A model generated the notes under the pieces. It did not search any database. It was not told the origin of the DNA and saw only the letters and a program-made list of their open reading frames with translations. Made by a program: the position numbers and the translations under genes. This document shows positions 41,102 through 49,963 of a DNA stretch of 59,937 nucleotides, piece by piece (within the stretch, counting starts at the first letter, position 1; every line of letters starts with the position of its first letter). Origin of the DNA: Pseudomonadota bacterium (lineage in GTDB: Bacteria > Chloroflexota > UBA6077 > JAJPHF01); assembly GCA_021325365.1 (NCBI GenBank), contig JAJPHF010000066.1, positions 1 through 59,937 of the forward strand, in the 5' to 3' direction.

Positions 41102-42184
41102 ATGACTACCATCCCGCGCCTGCCGGCGTGGCTGCCCGCCGGCGCTGTCGTCGCTCTGTTGCTGGGCGCCTGCGCCGCCCCGTCGGCCGCCCCACCGGCG
41201 CCCGCCACGGCCGCGCCCACGCCGCAGGTCCCAGCGCCGCCCGCCGCCCCGGCGCCACGAACGCTGCAAGTGGCAGTGCAGGGCCTGGCCGGCTTCTTCT
41301 ACCCGATGTGGGTGGCGCAGCAGGAGGGCCTGCTTCACGACGCCGGCCTGACCGTCGAGTGGACGACGCTCGACACCAACCAGGCGATCCCCGCCCTGCT
41401 CGGCGGCAGCCTGGACGTCCTCAACGCCTCCACCGACGCGGCGCTCATCGCCCTCAGCAAGGGCGCGGCGCTGAAGCTGGTCGGCGACTACAACATCACC
41501 ACGCCCTACGAGCTGGTGTCGCGCCCCGAGATTACGAGCGTGGACGGGCTGCGCGGGCAGAAGGTGGGCGCCTCCAGCCTGCACGCGGGGAGCGGCACGA
41601 TCGTGCGCTACATGCTGAAGGCCCACGGGCTGGGCGACGACGATTACGAGCTGGTCCAGGCCGGGGGCAACCCGCAGCGGTACGCCGCGCTCCAGTCCGG
41701 CGGGGTCGCGGCGTCGATCCTCACCGATCCAGTGAACTTCCGGGCGCGGCTCGACGGCTACCGCATCCTGGCCGCCTTCGCGGACCTGGTGCCCGAGTAC
41801 TCGCTCGACAGCTGGTGGGTGCGCGCGGACTGGCTGAACAGCGCCGACAACCGCCAGGCGCTGGTTGGCTTCCTGACGGCGCTGGGCCGCGCGCAACAGT
41901 GGGCGAAGGCGCCCGAGCACCGCGAGGCCCTGATCGACCTCGTGGCGGACCAGGCGCACAGCCCGCGCGAGGTGGCGGAGCAGATCTACGACTACTACGT
42001 GGTCCAGAACCCCGGCGCCATCGACTCCACCGACGTGCGCGACGCGCCGGTCGGCAACGTCATTCGCATCCTGCGCGACCTCGAAGACCTGCCGCCGCTG
42101 CCGCCCGAGGAGAGCTGGATCGACCGCAGCTATGCCCAGCAGGCGCGCGCCGCCGTCGCTGCCCCGGCCGCGCCGGCCCGCTAG
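41102..42184 (+). CDS. SsuA/ThiY-like substrate-binding lipoprotein
   Basis: A 360-residue receptor. Signal lipobox LLLGAC (Cys24) and an Ala/Pro linker precede a nitrate/sulfonate/thiamine-precursor-type fold: VAVQGLAGFFYPMWVAQQEG, IPALLGGSLDVLNASTDAAL, LRGQKVGASSLHAGSGTIVR, YAALQSGGVAASILTDPVNF. It carries an extra ~35 residues of acidic/Pro-rich tail. No permease or ATPase gene is linked; a paralogue follows at 42259. CCGGAGGAGCC precedes the ATG. Substrate unknown. Confidence 0.88.
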   Translation: MTTIPRLPAWLPAGAVVALLLGACAAPSAAPPAPATAAPTPQVPAPPAAPAPRTLQVAVQGLAGFFYPMWVAQQEGLLHDAGLTVEWTTLDTNQAIPALLGGSLDVLNASTDAALIALSKGAALKLVGDYNITTPYELVSRPEITSVDGLRGQKVGASSLHAGSGTIVRYMLKAHGLGDDDYELVQAGGNPQRYAALQSGGVAASILTDPVNFRARLDGYRILAAFADLVPEYSLDSWWVRADWLNSADNRQALVGFLTALGRAQQWAKAPEHREALIDLVADQAHSPREVAEQIYDYYVVQNPGAIDSTDVRDAPVGNVIRILRDLEDLPPLPPEESWIDRSYAQQARAAVAAPAAPAR

Positions 42185-42258
42185 CCCGCGACAAGTGAGA
42201 ATATTACGTCGACTCGCCGCGCCGCGCGAGCGGTCACGAACACAGGAGGAACGGTCCA

Positions 42259-43410
42259 GTGAGATGGTGGGGAAGCGGTCCACGCCGGCAGATGCCAGCC
42301 CTGCTCGCAGTCCTGGTTAGCTTTGGTCTCGTGATCGCGGGCTGCGGCGGGGCGGCGCAGCCGTCAGCCGGCGGCGGGGCGAGCAGCTCGCCGGCCACGC
42401 GCGCGAGCAGCGGTGCGGCGCCGGCGAATGGCGGGGCGGCGGCAAGTGGCGGGGCGGCGGCGAGTGGCGGGGCGGCGGGCGTGGACCCGGACACGCAGAA
42501 CGCCTCGCTGCAGCACACCACCGTGGCCTATAGCTCCTACGCGAACGCCTTCGCGCCCCTGTACCTGGCGACGGACGCGGGCCTGTTCGCGAAGTACGGG
42601 CTCGACGTGGACCTGACCTACGTGGGCAGCGCCACCACGGTCACGCAGGGCTTGCAGGCGGGCGACATCGCCTTCGCGGGCGTCGGGCCGTCGGTGATCG
42701 AGGCGCACCTGGCCGGGAGCGATCTGGTCGTCATCGCGGACCTGCTGCCGATCCTCCTCTTCAGCCTGTACGGCGACCCGTCGATCAACTCGCTGCAGGA
42801 CCTGCGCGGGAAGACGCTCGGCAGCACGCGGCCGGCGGCCACCGGCGACCAGGCGACGTACCTGTTGCTCAAGCGCATCGGCCTGGTCCCCGACCGGGAC
42901 GTGACGATCGCTCATTTCGGCGAGGTCGGCTCGATCCTGGCCGCGATGCAGCAGCACCTCGCCGACGCCGCGCTGCTCTCGGCGCCGACCACGTTGCGGG
43001 CACGCGAGCTGGGCTTCAAGGAGATCGTGAACCTGGGCGACCTGCACATCCCGTTCATCCACGACGCGATCACGACCTCGGCGCGCTACGCCCGCGAGAA
43101 CCCGGACACGGTGCGGCGGTTCCTGAAAGGGTACATCGAGGGGCTGAAGCTCACGCGGGAGGACAAGCCGAGCGCGATGCAGGCGATCGGCAAGTACACG
43201 AAGACTGACGATCCGCGCTTCCAGGAGGAGGCGTACGACAACGTGGTCGGCGCCCTGCCGCGCTTCCCGCGCGTCTCCGAAGAGGTGATCCAGGCAGTGC
43301 TGGACGAGTCGCAGGCGCCCAACGCCAAGAGCGCGAAGGCCACCGACTTCTACGACAACAGCTACGTGGACGCGCTCCAACAGTGGACCGACCAGCTCTA
43401 CCAGCAGTGA
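42259..43410 (+). CDS. NitT/TauT-like substrate-binding lipoprotein
   Basis: A 383-residue receptor. Lipobox VIAGC (Cys29) is followed by an Ala/Gly/Ser linker with a short tandem repeat (GGAAASGGAAASGG). The domain has LYLATDAGLFAKYGLDVDLT, VTQGLQAGDIAFAGVGPSVI, LRGKTLGSTRPAATGDQATY and HFGEVGSILAAMQQHLADAA. It ends with KGYIEGLKLTREDKPSAMQA and SYVDALQQWTDQLYQQ. GTG 42259 has CAGGAGGAACGG upstream. It is 74 bases from the previous paralogue, but neither has transport partners here. Confidence 0.88.
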   Translation: MRWWGSGPRRQMPALLAVLVSFGLVIAGCGGAAQPSAGGGASSSPATRASSGAAPANGGAAASGGAAASGGAAGVDPDTQNASLQHTTVAYSSYANAFAPLYLATDAGLFAKYGLDVDLTYVGSATTVTQGLQAGDIAFAGVGPSVIEAHLAGSDLVVIADLLPILLFSLYGDPSINSLQDLRGKTLGSTRPAATGDQATYLLLKRIGLVPDRDVTIAHFGEVGSILAAMQQHLADAALLSAPTTLRARELGFKEIVNLGDLHIPFIHDAITTSARYARENPDTVRRFLKGYIEGLKLTREDKPSAMQAIGKYTKTDDPRFQEEAYDNVVGALPRFPRVSEEVIQAVLDESQAPNAKSAKATDFYDNSYVDALQQWTDQLYQQ

Positions 43411-43578
43411 CGGCGGGGGGCGTTGGCCGGCCCGGCGCTTCACCCGGCGGCGGCTCGCCACCTAGCGTTACAGCCGCTCTTCGCGCCGCGCGGTTAAGGG
43501 GCTGCGCGCGAGTCACCGCCGGCGCCCCGTCCGGTTCTGGTGCAATAGGCTGCTTCGCCTACGAGTGCGGCTACAGCG

Positions 43579-44250
43579 CTAGGGCCGCCACCAGCGAAGT
43601 CCAGCGACTACGAAGAGCCCGCCGAGCGCTAGGAATAGGGTGGCAGCCTCGGGAACTACTGGAACATCCAAGGGCGATAGCGTCGGCTGCTCTCCAGCAA
43701 TGCGCTGAGCATTCCCAGGGGGCACTGGCGTCGCGGCGCTGGGACGTACTGGCGGTGTGGGTGGCAAGGTCGCGGGCGCGCCGGAGACCGGAGTCACACC
43801 CGGGGGACCTGGTGGAGGACTTATCGGGCTCGCCGGCGGCCGTCCACAACGTTGCTCCTCTCCCGGCCCCACCGGTTGAAAGCTTGCCGAAAACCCATAC
43901 AGCATCCCATCGCCATTCACGCAGGTATAGACGTCCCGGTACACTTCAAAGCTAGCAGGCGTACCGAACGCGACATGCGTGCAGGCGCCCGGCCACCAAT
44001 AGCCCTCGGCACAAGATGCGCGTGCATCGTGAAAGATCACTATCCAGCCGCCAGGCGCGGGCCGCACTTCGACATCGGAACGCCTGACCGCGTCCGCACC
44101 GATGACCGCGGGCATATTTGCACGGGCGATCTGTTCGGCGCGCTCGGCAGTGACCGCGGGGGAGGGCGAAACCGGAGGGGTCGGGCTACCCTGCAGCGTC
44201 GATGGCGACAGGCTCAGGATACTCAATGCAAGTATCGCCTCAATAACCAT
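43579..44250 (-). CDS. Secreted protein with PEP-CTERM-like C-terminal tail
   Basis: A 223-residue protein with an N-terminal signal (MVIEAILALSILSLS) and a domain AEQIARANMPAVIGADAVRR...GWIVIFHDARASCAEGYWWP with several cysteines. A Pro-rich linker (PPGVTPVSGAPATLPPTP) follows. The end is DVPVVPEAATLFLALGGLFV, then VAGLRWWRP: a VPE-x-ATL motif, hydrophobic helix and basic tail, the shape of PEP-CTERM/exosortase sorting signals. The PEP-CTERM box here is VPEA rather than VPEP. No exosortase gene was seen in the window. Function of the domain is unknown. Confidence 0.75.
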   Translation of the reverse strand: MVIEAILALSILSLSPSTLQGSPTPPVSPSPAVTAERAEQIARANMPAVIGADAVRRSDVEVRPAPGGWIVIFHDARASCAEGYWWPGACTHVAFGTPASFEVYRDVYTCVNGDGMLYGFSASFQPVGPGEEQRCGRPPASPISPPPGPPGVTPVSGAPATLPPTPPVRPSAATPVPPGNAQRIAGEQPTLSPLDVPVVPEAATLFLALGGLFVVAGLRWWRP

Positions 44251-44359
44251 CCGTCACGTCTCCCGTCGTTTGGATCTCTCCCGTCTACTGTTGTCCACGC
44301 GAAGATGATAAGGAACTAGCCGCCCTGCAGGGTGGCTAGTTCGGGATCATGGCGCAGCG

Positions 44360-45076
44360 CTACCGAGCGCGATTATTGGTGTTGGCTGGCGTCGGCGTGA
44401 CGCTTAGCGTGTTCGGCGTGGGCGGTAAGGTCGCAGGCGCACCGGACACCGGGGTCAGGCCAGGGGGTATCGATGGGTTAGCGATGATACGATCCTGAGG
44501 GCTCGCTGTCGGCTGCGGATGAGTTGGAGGATCGCTTGGCAAGCTCGGATCATTCAATGCCCGTCTGAACATCCCACCGTGGATAGACCCGTACCCAGCA
44601 GTAGGCAGTCCGGCCCAGAGATCATACACCAGGGCGACGTGCGTGAGCTTAGCCTGCTCAGGCGACGAGTTGCCGTGATACTGGCTCCCGAACAGTCCCT
44701 TGTGCATATCGAAGTCGCCGCGCAGAATCACGAGAGTCAACGGAGGAGACTCATCAACAACGGCACCGAATGGGATGCCGAGTGTGGGGAGCTCCGATGC
44801 ACGAACGTGGCGAGAGAGGACTACTTGCGGTGTGCCGCTCGCTACGCCGTAGATCTTGCCCACGTCCCGAAGGGCCCACTGTGCTACCTGGCTCGGCGCA
44901 GTGCTCGCCCTCCGCACTTTCTCCTCCGGCGATATATCGTGAAAGCCGAGCGGGGCAGCGTTGGTGCCTTGGGTCGGTCTGGATCCTGGTAGGACCTGTG
45001 CTTGCGTGTAGCTAAGGAAGGTTATTGCACTGAGCAAGGCGCCAGCACCTAAGAAGAACCGCACATGTCGACGCAT
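44360..45076 (-). CDS. Secreted protein sharing a Pro-rich linker with its neighbour
   Basis: A 238-residue secreted protein: a signal MRRHVRFFLGAGALLSAITF then SYTQAQ. The body includes SPEEKVRRASTAPSQVAQWA, GVASGTPQVVLSRHVRASEL and LRGDFDMHKGLFGSQYHGN. The linker IPPGLTPVSGAPATLPPTP is nearly the same as that of the PEP-CTERM-like protein next door, but this one stops soon after it in TPANTNNRAR with no anchor. GAAAGGAGACGAT precedes the ATG. Function unknown; the shared linker suggests duplication or a common processing site. Confidence 0.7.
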   Translation of the reverse strand: MRRHVRFFLGAGALLSAITFLSYTQAQVLPGSRPTQGTNAAPLGFHDISPEEKVRRASTAPSQVAQWALRDVGKIYGVASGTPQVVLSRHVRASELPTLGIPFGAVVDESPPLTLVILRGDFDMHKGLFGSQYHGNSSPEQAKLTHVALVYDLWAGLPTAGYGSIHGGMFRRALNDPSLPSDPPTHPQPTASPQDRIIANPSIPPGLTPVSGAPATLPPTPNTLSVTPTPANTNNRAR

Positions 45077-45111
45077 ATCGTCTCCTTTCTAGTCCCCACA
45101 GAACGGGTGGC

Positions 45112-45846
45112 CTAGTTGTAGGCGTACCAGCCGTTTCCCGAGTAGCAGTATGGCACAGCGGGGTACAGGACGGCGTAACCAGCTGGTTGGATGTTGTCAT
45201 AGGTTTTGCACCATGGTGTCCACGTGTAGGTTCCGAAATCTTGCCCTCTCCTGAACTGGTGGTTCTGCTGGAATTGATATCCCATGGGGCAGCCAGTGCA
45301 TACGCTGTCGCCACCAGATGATACGTATTGGAAGTCTGGCTGCCCCATATCTATCGCATAATAACCCCATAGGGCGGCCAGATTATAGAATGCTCCACCG
45401 TAGTACACCATCGGCCACCATTGGTTCGAGTAGTACCCGGTATTGACTGTCTGGAAGGTGTAGTAGCCGCCCAGCGCGAGAGGTTTGCTCCAATCCGCAC
45501 GGAACTGCGTCGGCACACCCGGTAGCCTAAACGTAGCATACGGATAGAACCCACAGGGTCCCGGGCTGCCGTCCGGGTTCTGGCATATCTTAAGGGGACC
45601 TGATTCGACGTGCTTAGTGGCCCCATCAGTTAGTCCGTTCGGCGCTGCAGCCCAGAGTCCGGGGTAATTCCCGATGGGAGCATCGGACGTAGCCTTGTCC
45701 GCCCATTGCCCAGTAGCACCATTCATCAGAGGGCCAGTATAGTGCTGCCCGTGAGCGAACGTTTGCGCGTCCACTACAGCAATGGTCCCAACGCCACTTA
45801 GTAGAAGTAGGGCAACTAGTGAGAGAACGGTAGACTTGGACACCAT
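45112..45846 (-). CDS. Secreted Tyr/Trp-rich protein of unknown function
   Basis: A 244-residue secreted protein with signal MVSKSTVLSLVALLLLSGVG (cleavage near VVDAQ). The mature part is rich in aromatic residues and in Cys pairs: ICQNPDGSPGPCGFYPY, VCTGCPMGYQFQQNHQFRRG, TWTPWCKTYDNIQ and PYCYSGNGWYAYN. It has no family match I know. Cysteines and the Tyr/Trp-rich surface suggest a stable extracellular beta protein, perhaps binding carbohydrate or cell surfaces (inference). TAGGAGAG precedes the ATG. It lies in the lower-GC block (32 of 60 bases G+C at 45841-45900). Confidence 0.7.
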   Translation of the reverse strand: MVSKSTVLSLVALLLLSGVGTIAVVDAQTFAHGQHYTGPLMNGATGQWADKATSDAPIGNYPGLWAAAPNGLTDGATKHVESGPLKICQNPDGSPGPCGFYPYATFRLPGVPTQFRADWSKPLALGGYYTFQTVNTGYYSNQWWPMVYYGGAFYNLAALWGYYAIDMGQPDFQYVSSGGDSVCTGCPMGYQFQQNHQFRRGQDFGTYTWTPWCKTYDNIQPAGYAVLYPAVPYCYSGNGWYAYN

Positions 45847-46415
45847 CGTGTACTCTCCTATCGCTGATCAGGCTGCTAGCTATGCAAGAGAACGGGAGGA
45901 GCAGGACGCGAGCTAAGCAGGTAACCACGGACCCTTTGGACTAGGAAGCAGGATGTGGGTTACATCAACTGGCCACGGGCGCACGGCGGTCCAAGCACTG
46001 TGCCGCTACTCGACCAGTGGAACCGGCCGTCCGCAATAGCGATATCACACCTTTTAGGATGCCGAGGTGAATGGCGCCCACCCCAACTGGGAGCTGAAGT
46101 TGCTTGCTCAAAATGACAACCAACGGGGCTAGCCACTTGATAGGCAGGAACATACACGCCGGACCGTCTCGTCCGGAAGACCTAGTCTAAGCACAGGATC
46201 TCCCCCAGCATTTGGTTAGGCCCATCTTAACGGCATCCTGCTACGTCACTCTACAACCAGTGGCTGGCACGCACAATCGTGGAAACCCCTGGTTGTGATC
46301 CAAGGTAAACCCTGACTTGGATTGCCGGCGTGGTGGAGGCGGGGCTTCACCGAGGAGAACGTCGTCCGAGCGACCTATACCAACCGCGGAGAGCGCCCGG
46401 GGCGCGCCGGCAAGA
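45847..46415. other. 569-bp lower-GC intergenic region with small inverted repeats
   Basis: No gene is supported. Two short inverted repeats occur: ACAACCAG/CTGGTTGT (about 46251-46296) and ATCCAAG/CTTGGAT (46298-46304 and 46316-46322). No T-run follows, so terminator function for the regulator gene is unproven. The promoter of the secreted-protein gene should be in the lower part; no clear boxes were found. Confidence 0.45.
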
Positions 46416-47147
46416 CTATGGTGTGTTGGGCATGCTTCGTGGCATATGCAGTGGCAAGCCTTGTTGCTGGGCCTTAAGGACAACCTCTGTACGTGAGCGT
46501 GCTTCAAGTTTAGCGAACAGGTGTCTTATGTGGTCCTCTACGGTCTTGATTGCGATGCAGAGAGTATCAGCAATCTCCGCGTTGCGCTGGCCAGCAGCTA
46601 GGAGTTTCAGCACGTCGAGCTCTCGGATCGTTAGGCTAATCGTCTCGCGCTCCTTGTGTGGTAGGGGGTGTACTCCCGGCATAATTCTCTGTCCCTGGGC
46701 CACGCTATTCAGGGCCAGAAGGAGGTCGTTTGTAGAGGCGGTCTTGGAGAGATAGCCATGTACACCGATCCGTAGGAGGGCACGATAGTCCCAGAAGTGG
46801 CCGAAGGCAGTCACGACGAGGATCGCTACTTGGGGGAAGGATGCAAGCACCCGCCGAGCGACTTCGACACCATCCATTCCTGGCAAGCACAGGTCAAGGA
46901 TAAGGACATCTGGTCGGAACTGCTGCATGACAGCTAGTGCGGCGGCGCCGTCCTCGGCGGTGCCGACCACTTCGACGTCAGCAACGCACACCAGTCGGGC
47001 CTGCATCAGTTCTAGCAACAGACGATCATCGTCGACGATGACCACGCGGATTGGTGACTGGCTGCGGTGAGCCGTGGCCGTCACTGCATGCGGCCGGGAG
47101 TGATCGTTGCGCGTGGCGCGAGGAGCACGGGGAACGTAGGATGACAT
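46416..47147 (-). CDS. NarL/FixJ-type response regulator, orphan
   Basis: A 243-residue regulator. Receiver: IRVVIVDDDRLLLELMQARL with the acidic pocket, phospho-acceptor Asp in VLILDLCLPGMDG, and KTAS after the last strand. DNA-binding: LTIRELDVLKLLAAGQRNAE then IADTLCIAIKTVEDHIRHLF, a LuxR helix-turn-helix. An N-terminal 30-residue extension is Arg/Ser-rich. GAGGTGAACGA precedes the ATG. No histidine kinase gene adjoins it; it may govern the secreted genes downstream. Confidence 0.93.
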   Translation of the reverse strand: MSSYVPRAPRATRNDHSRPHAVTATAHRSQSPIRVVIVDDDRLLLELMQARLVCVADVEVVGTAEDGAAALAVMQQFRPDVLILDLCLPGMDGVEVARRVLASFPQVAILVVTAFGHFWDYRALLRIGVHGYLSKTASTNDLLLALNSVAQGQRIMPGVHPLPHKERETISLTIRELDVLKLLAAGQRNAEIADTLCIAIKTVEDHIRHLFAKLEARSRTEVVLKAQQQGLPLHMPRSMPNTP

Positions 47148-47250
47148 TCGTTCACCTCATACTGGTAGCCTGGGTGGTGCTCCGAGTACAAGGACGAGCA
47201 CCAGCACAGCACAGGTAGTAGGCGAGTTGGCTGCTGGGAGGTGAACTGGA

Positions 47251-47619
47251 CTAGCAGCGCAGGGGGGTGGCGGTGGCGGAGCGGCTGGGGGAGGCTTGTG
47301 GTTGGCGCCCGCCTGCAAGCAGGGACTGGGTGCTATGAATCGGCTGCCGAGTAGGAGCAGCCTCAGGAAAGCTCGGCGCGCGAGAGAGTCTGGGGACGTC
47401 TCCCGGGGCTAGCGGACCAACCGGAGAGAGGAGGTCCGCAGATGATATGGCAGCGGGCTCGGAAGAATTCGCGGCGGTTGGGTCGTCCCGGTCGATATCG
47501 TCCGCCACGCCGATAAGCTCACCAGCGCGCGCAGTCGTCGTATCCGTCCAGAGCGAATCCGCGACAAGCCCTAGACTGACGAACAGGGCGAGCAGAACCA
47601 ACCAGAAGCAGCCGCGCAT
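47251..47619 (-). CDS. Small secreted Ser/Pro-rich protein
   Basis: A 122-residue protein with a signal peptide (MRGCFWLVLLALFVSLGLVA) and a low-complexity tail rich in Ala, Ser and Pro (SSADLLSPVGPLAPGDVPRL). It ends ATPLRC, with Cys as the last residue. No known domain. The ribosome binding site is weak, so the call is tentative, although the signal peptide supports it. It lies in the same lower-GC block. Confidence 0.5.
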   Translation of the reverse strand: MRGCFWLVLLALFVSLGLVADSLWTDTTTARAGELIGVADDIDRDDPTAANSSEPAAISSADLLSPVGPLAPGDVPRLSRAPSFPEAAPTRQPIHSTQSLLAGGRQPQASPSRSATATPLRC

Positions 47620-47664
47620 ACCATACCCCAGGCAGAGCCAGCGAACTATGCCATAGACTCGGCC

Positions 47665-49908
47665 TCACTGTCCAGAGGTGGCTCGCGGCTCGCGGGACTG
47701 GAGCGCGCGCCAGACTTTGTCGGCGGTGATCGGCAGGTCGGTGATGCGTACGCCGCAGGCGTCGTAGACGGCGTTGGCGATGGCCGCCGCGGTGGGCGCG
47801 TTCGGCCCCTCCCCGACCGACTTCGCGTGGTAGGGGCCGGGGCCGGTCGGCGATTCGACCAGCGCCGTGACGAGCGGCGGTAGATCGGCCATCGTGGCGA
47901 CCTTGTAGTCGCCCAGGTGCAGGGTGGTGGGCGCGCCGGCTGTCACGTCTAGCTCTTCCATGAGTGTGGCGCTGAACGCCTGGGCCAGATTGCCGTCGAT
48001 CTGCCCCTGGTGCGTCAGGGGGTTCAGCACGCGGCCCACGTCCGCGGCCGCGGTCAGGCGCTGCACGGTGACCTGGCCGGTCTCGGGGTCCACCGCGACC
48101 TCCGCCACGTGGGCGTGGAAGGCCGTGAGGCCATTGAACGGCGCTGCCAGGTAGTCCGCGTCGAACACGAGGGGAGCGCCGTGCGCGGCGACGGCCCGCG
48201 CCGCGGCCGCGGCCCAGCCCGCGGCCCCCGGAGTGGGTGGCGCCGCGATGCCGCCGGGGCCGACGGCCACGCCGACGGGCAGCACCGCCGCACGGGCGGC
48301 CCGGGCGCAGCTCTGGCAGGCGGCGCCGAGCATCTGGGTGAGGCGGCTGCCGCCCACTCCGGCGTCGTAGGGGAAGTCGCTCGTGTCGGCCAGCCGCACG
48401 GCGATCGCGTCCTCCGCGAGGCCCAGCTCGGCCGCGACGATCTGGCGCAGCACGGTGTGCAGGCCGGTGCCCGTCTCGGGCGTGGCGACCACCAGCGTCA
48501 CCGCGCCGTCGGCCGCGACCTCGAGCCGCGCGTGCTGGCCGCCGCCGCGGGGGTGCTTGTTCGTGAGCGCAAGTCCCCGGCCCACGTAGGGGCCGGCCTT
48601 CGGGCGCCGCCAGCCCGAGGCTTCCTCCGCCGCGGCCAGCGTCTCCAGCGCCCGCACCTCGCGGTAGCGCTCGCCCGCCGGCGACAGCTCGCCCTCGCCC
48701 ACCACGTTCAGCCGCCGGAAGGCGAACGGGTCCATCCCGAGCCGCCGGCACATGGCGTCGACGAGCGACTCGATGCCGAACACCGCCTGGAGCATGCCGG
48801 GCGCGCGCATGTGTCCGGCGGGCACGGTGTTCGTGTAGACCATGTAGGCGTCGATCTGCACGTGGGGGAGGGCGTAGGACCCAGCGCCCTTCTCGGCCCC
48901 GCGCAGCATCAGGTTGTCGGTGGGCTTGAACGCCGCGTAGGCGCCGCTGTTGTACAGGATGCGCGTCTGGCAGGCGGTGAGCCGGCCGTCGCGGGTGGCG
49001 CCCAGCTTCACGGTGATGGCCGCGCCGTGGCGCGGGTTGCCCGCCAGCAGCTCCTCGGTGTAGGTCATTACCATCTTGACGGGGCGCCCGGTCCGCTGGG
49101 CGAGGAAGTAGGCCAGGGGCACGTCCATGGCCGAGCCCTTGCCGCCGAAGTCGCCGCCGACCGGCAGCGCGTGGACGACGAAGCGCTCCTCGGGCAGGCC
49201 CAGGCAGGCCGCCAGGTAGCCGCGCAGCAGGTAGGGCGCCTTGTTCGACGCCCAGACGAGCACGCGGCCGTCGGCGGCGAGCTGGACGAGACAGGCGTGT
49301 GGCTCGAGGTAGACCTGGTGCTGGGTCGGCCAGCGGTACGTCTCCTCCAGCACCACGTCGGCGGCCGCGAACCCGGCCGCCACGTCGCCGCGCCGCCAGG
49401 TCTCGTAGGCGCAGGTGTTCGGCAGCTCGGGCACTGTCTGGTGGGGGACGGCCCAGGCGCGGACGGTGGCCGGGTCGTGGACCAGCGGCGCGTCGGGGCC
49501 GATGGCCGCGAGCGGATCGAAGACCGCGGGGAGCGCCTCGTACTCCACCTCGATGCGGGTGAGCGCCTCCTCGGCGACGTCCGGGTCCACGGCGGCGACG
49601 GCCGCCACCTTGTCGCCCACGAAGCGGACGCGCTCGGCGGCCAGCACCGGCAGGTCACGCATCTGCCGGCCGACGCGCGTATCGGGCGGCAGGTCGGCGC
49701 CGGTCAGGACCGCGTACACGCCCGGCAGCGCCAGGGCGGCCCGTGTGTCGATGCTAACGATGCGCGCGTGGGGCAGGGGACTGCGCAGCGCCTTCGCCCA
49801 GAGCGTGCCCGGCGGCGTGTAGTCCGCGGCGTAGCGCTCGGCGCCCGTCACCTTGGCGGGGCCTTCGACGTGGGGCCGCGCGGCCCCGATGATGCTCGGC
49901 TCGTCCAC
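47665..49908 (-). CDS. Molybdopterin-binding subunit of a xanthine dehydrogenase-family hydroxylase
   Basis: A 747-residue catalytic subunit. It has GAARPHVEGPAKVTGAERYA at the start, the cofactor-site motifs GGDFGGKGSAMDVPLAYF, AGHMRAPGMLQAVFGIESLV, and TGTGLHTVLRQIVAAELGL, with the likely catalytic Glu in KSVGEGPNAPTAAAIANAVY. Members oxidise purines, aldehydes, aromatics or CO. The expected small [2Fe-2S] and FAD subunits are not adjacent, so this may be a stand-alone gene or borrow partners. The neighbour at 49964 is a periplasmic-binding-fold protein, hinting at aromatic or heterocyclic substrates (inference). Confidence 0.92.
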   Translation of the reverse strand: MDEPSIIGAARPHVEGPAKVTGAERYAADYTPPGTLWAKALRSPLPHARIVSIDTRAALALPGVYAVLTGADLPPDTRVGRQMRDLPVLAAERVRFVGDKVAAVAAVDPDVAEEALTRIEVEYEALPAVFDPLAAIGPDAPLVHDPATVRAWAVPHQTVPELPNTCAYETWRRGDVAAGFAAADVVLEETYRWPTQHQVYLEPHACLVQLAADGRVLVWASNKAPYLLRGYLAACLGLPEERFVVHALPVGGDFGGKGSAMDVPLAYFLAQRTGRPVKMVMTYTEELLAGNPRHGAAITVKLGATRDGRLTACQTRILYNSGAYAAFKPTDNLMLRGAEKGAGSYALPHVQIDAYMVYTNTVPAGHMRAPGMLQAVFGIESLVDAMCRRLGMDPFAFRRLNVVGEGELSPAGERYREVRALETLAAAEEASGWRRPKAGPYVGRGLALTNKHPRGGGQHARLEVAADGAVTLVVATPETGTGLHTVLRQIVAAELGLAEDAIAVRLADTSDFPYDAGVGGSRLTQMLGAACQSCARAARAAVLPVGVAVGPGGIAAPPTPGAAGWAAAAARAVAAHGAPLVFDADYLAAPFNGLTAFHAHVAEVAVDPETGQVTVQRLTAAADVGRVLNPLTHQGQIDGNLAQAFSATLMEELDVTAGAPTTLHLGDYKVATMADLPPLVTALVESPTGPGPYHAKSVGEGPNAPTAAAIANAVYDACGVRITDLPITADKVWRALQSREPRATSGQ

Positions 49909-49963
49909 GACGCCTCCTCGACGTGCCGCGTGTGCTGCCGGATGGGAGGGAGCGCGCGGAGCG

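Noticed and set aside
45960..46157. Two small overlapping frames in the 45.9-46.4 kb spacer
   Set aside because: They overlap each other in different frames, lack ribosome binding sites and show no recognisable sequence.
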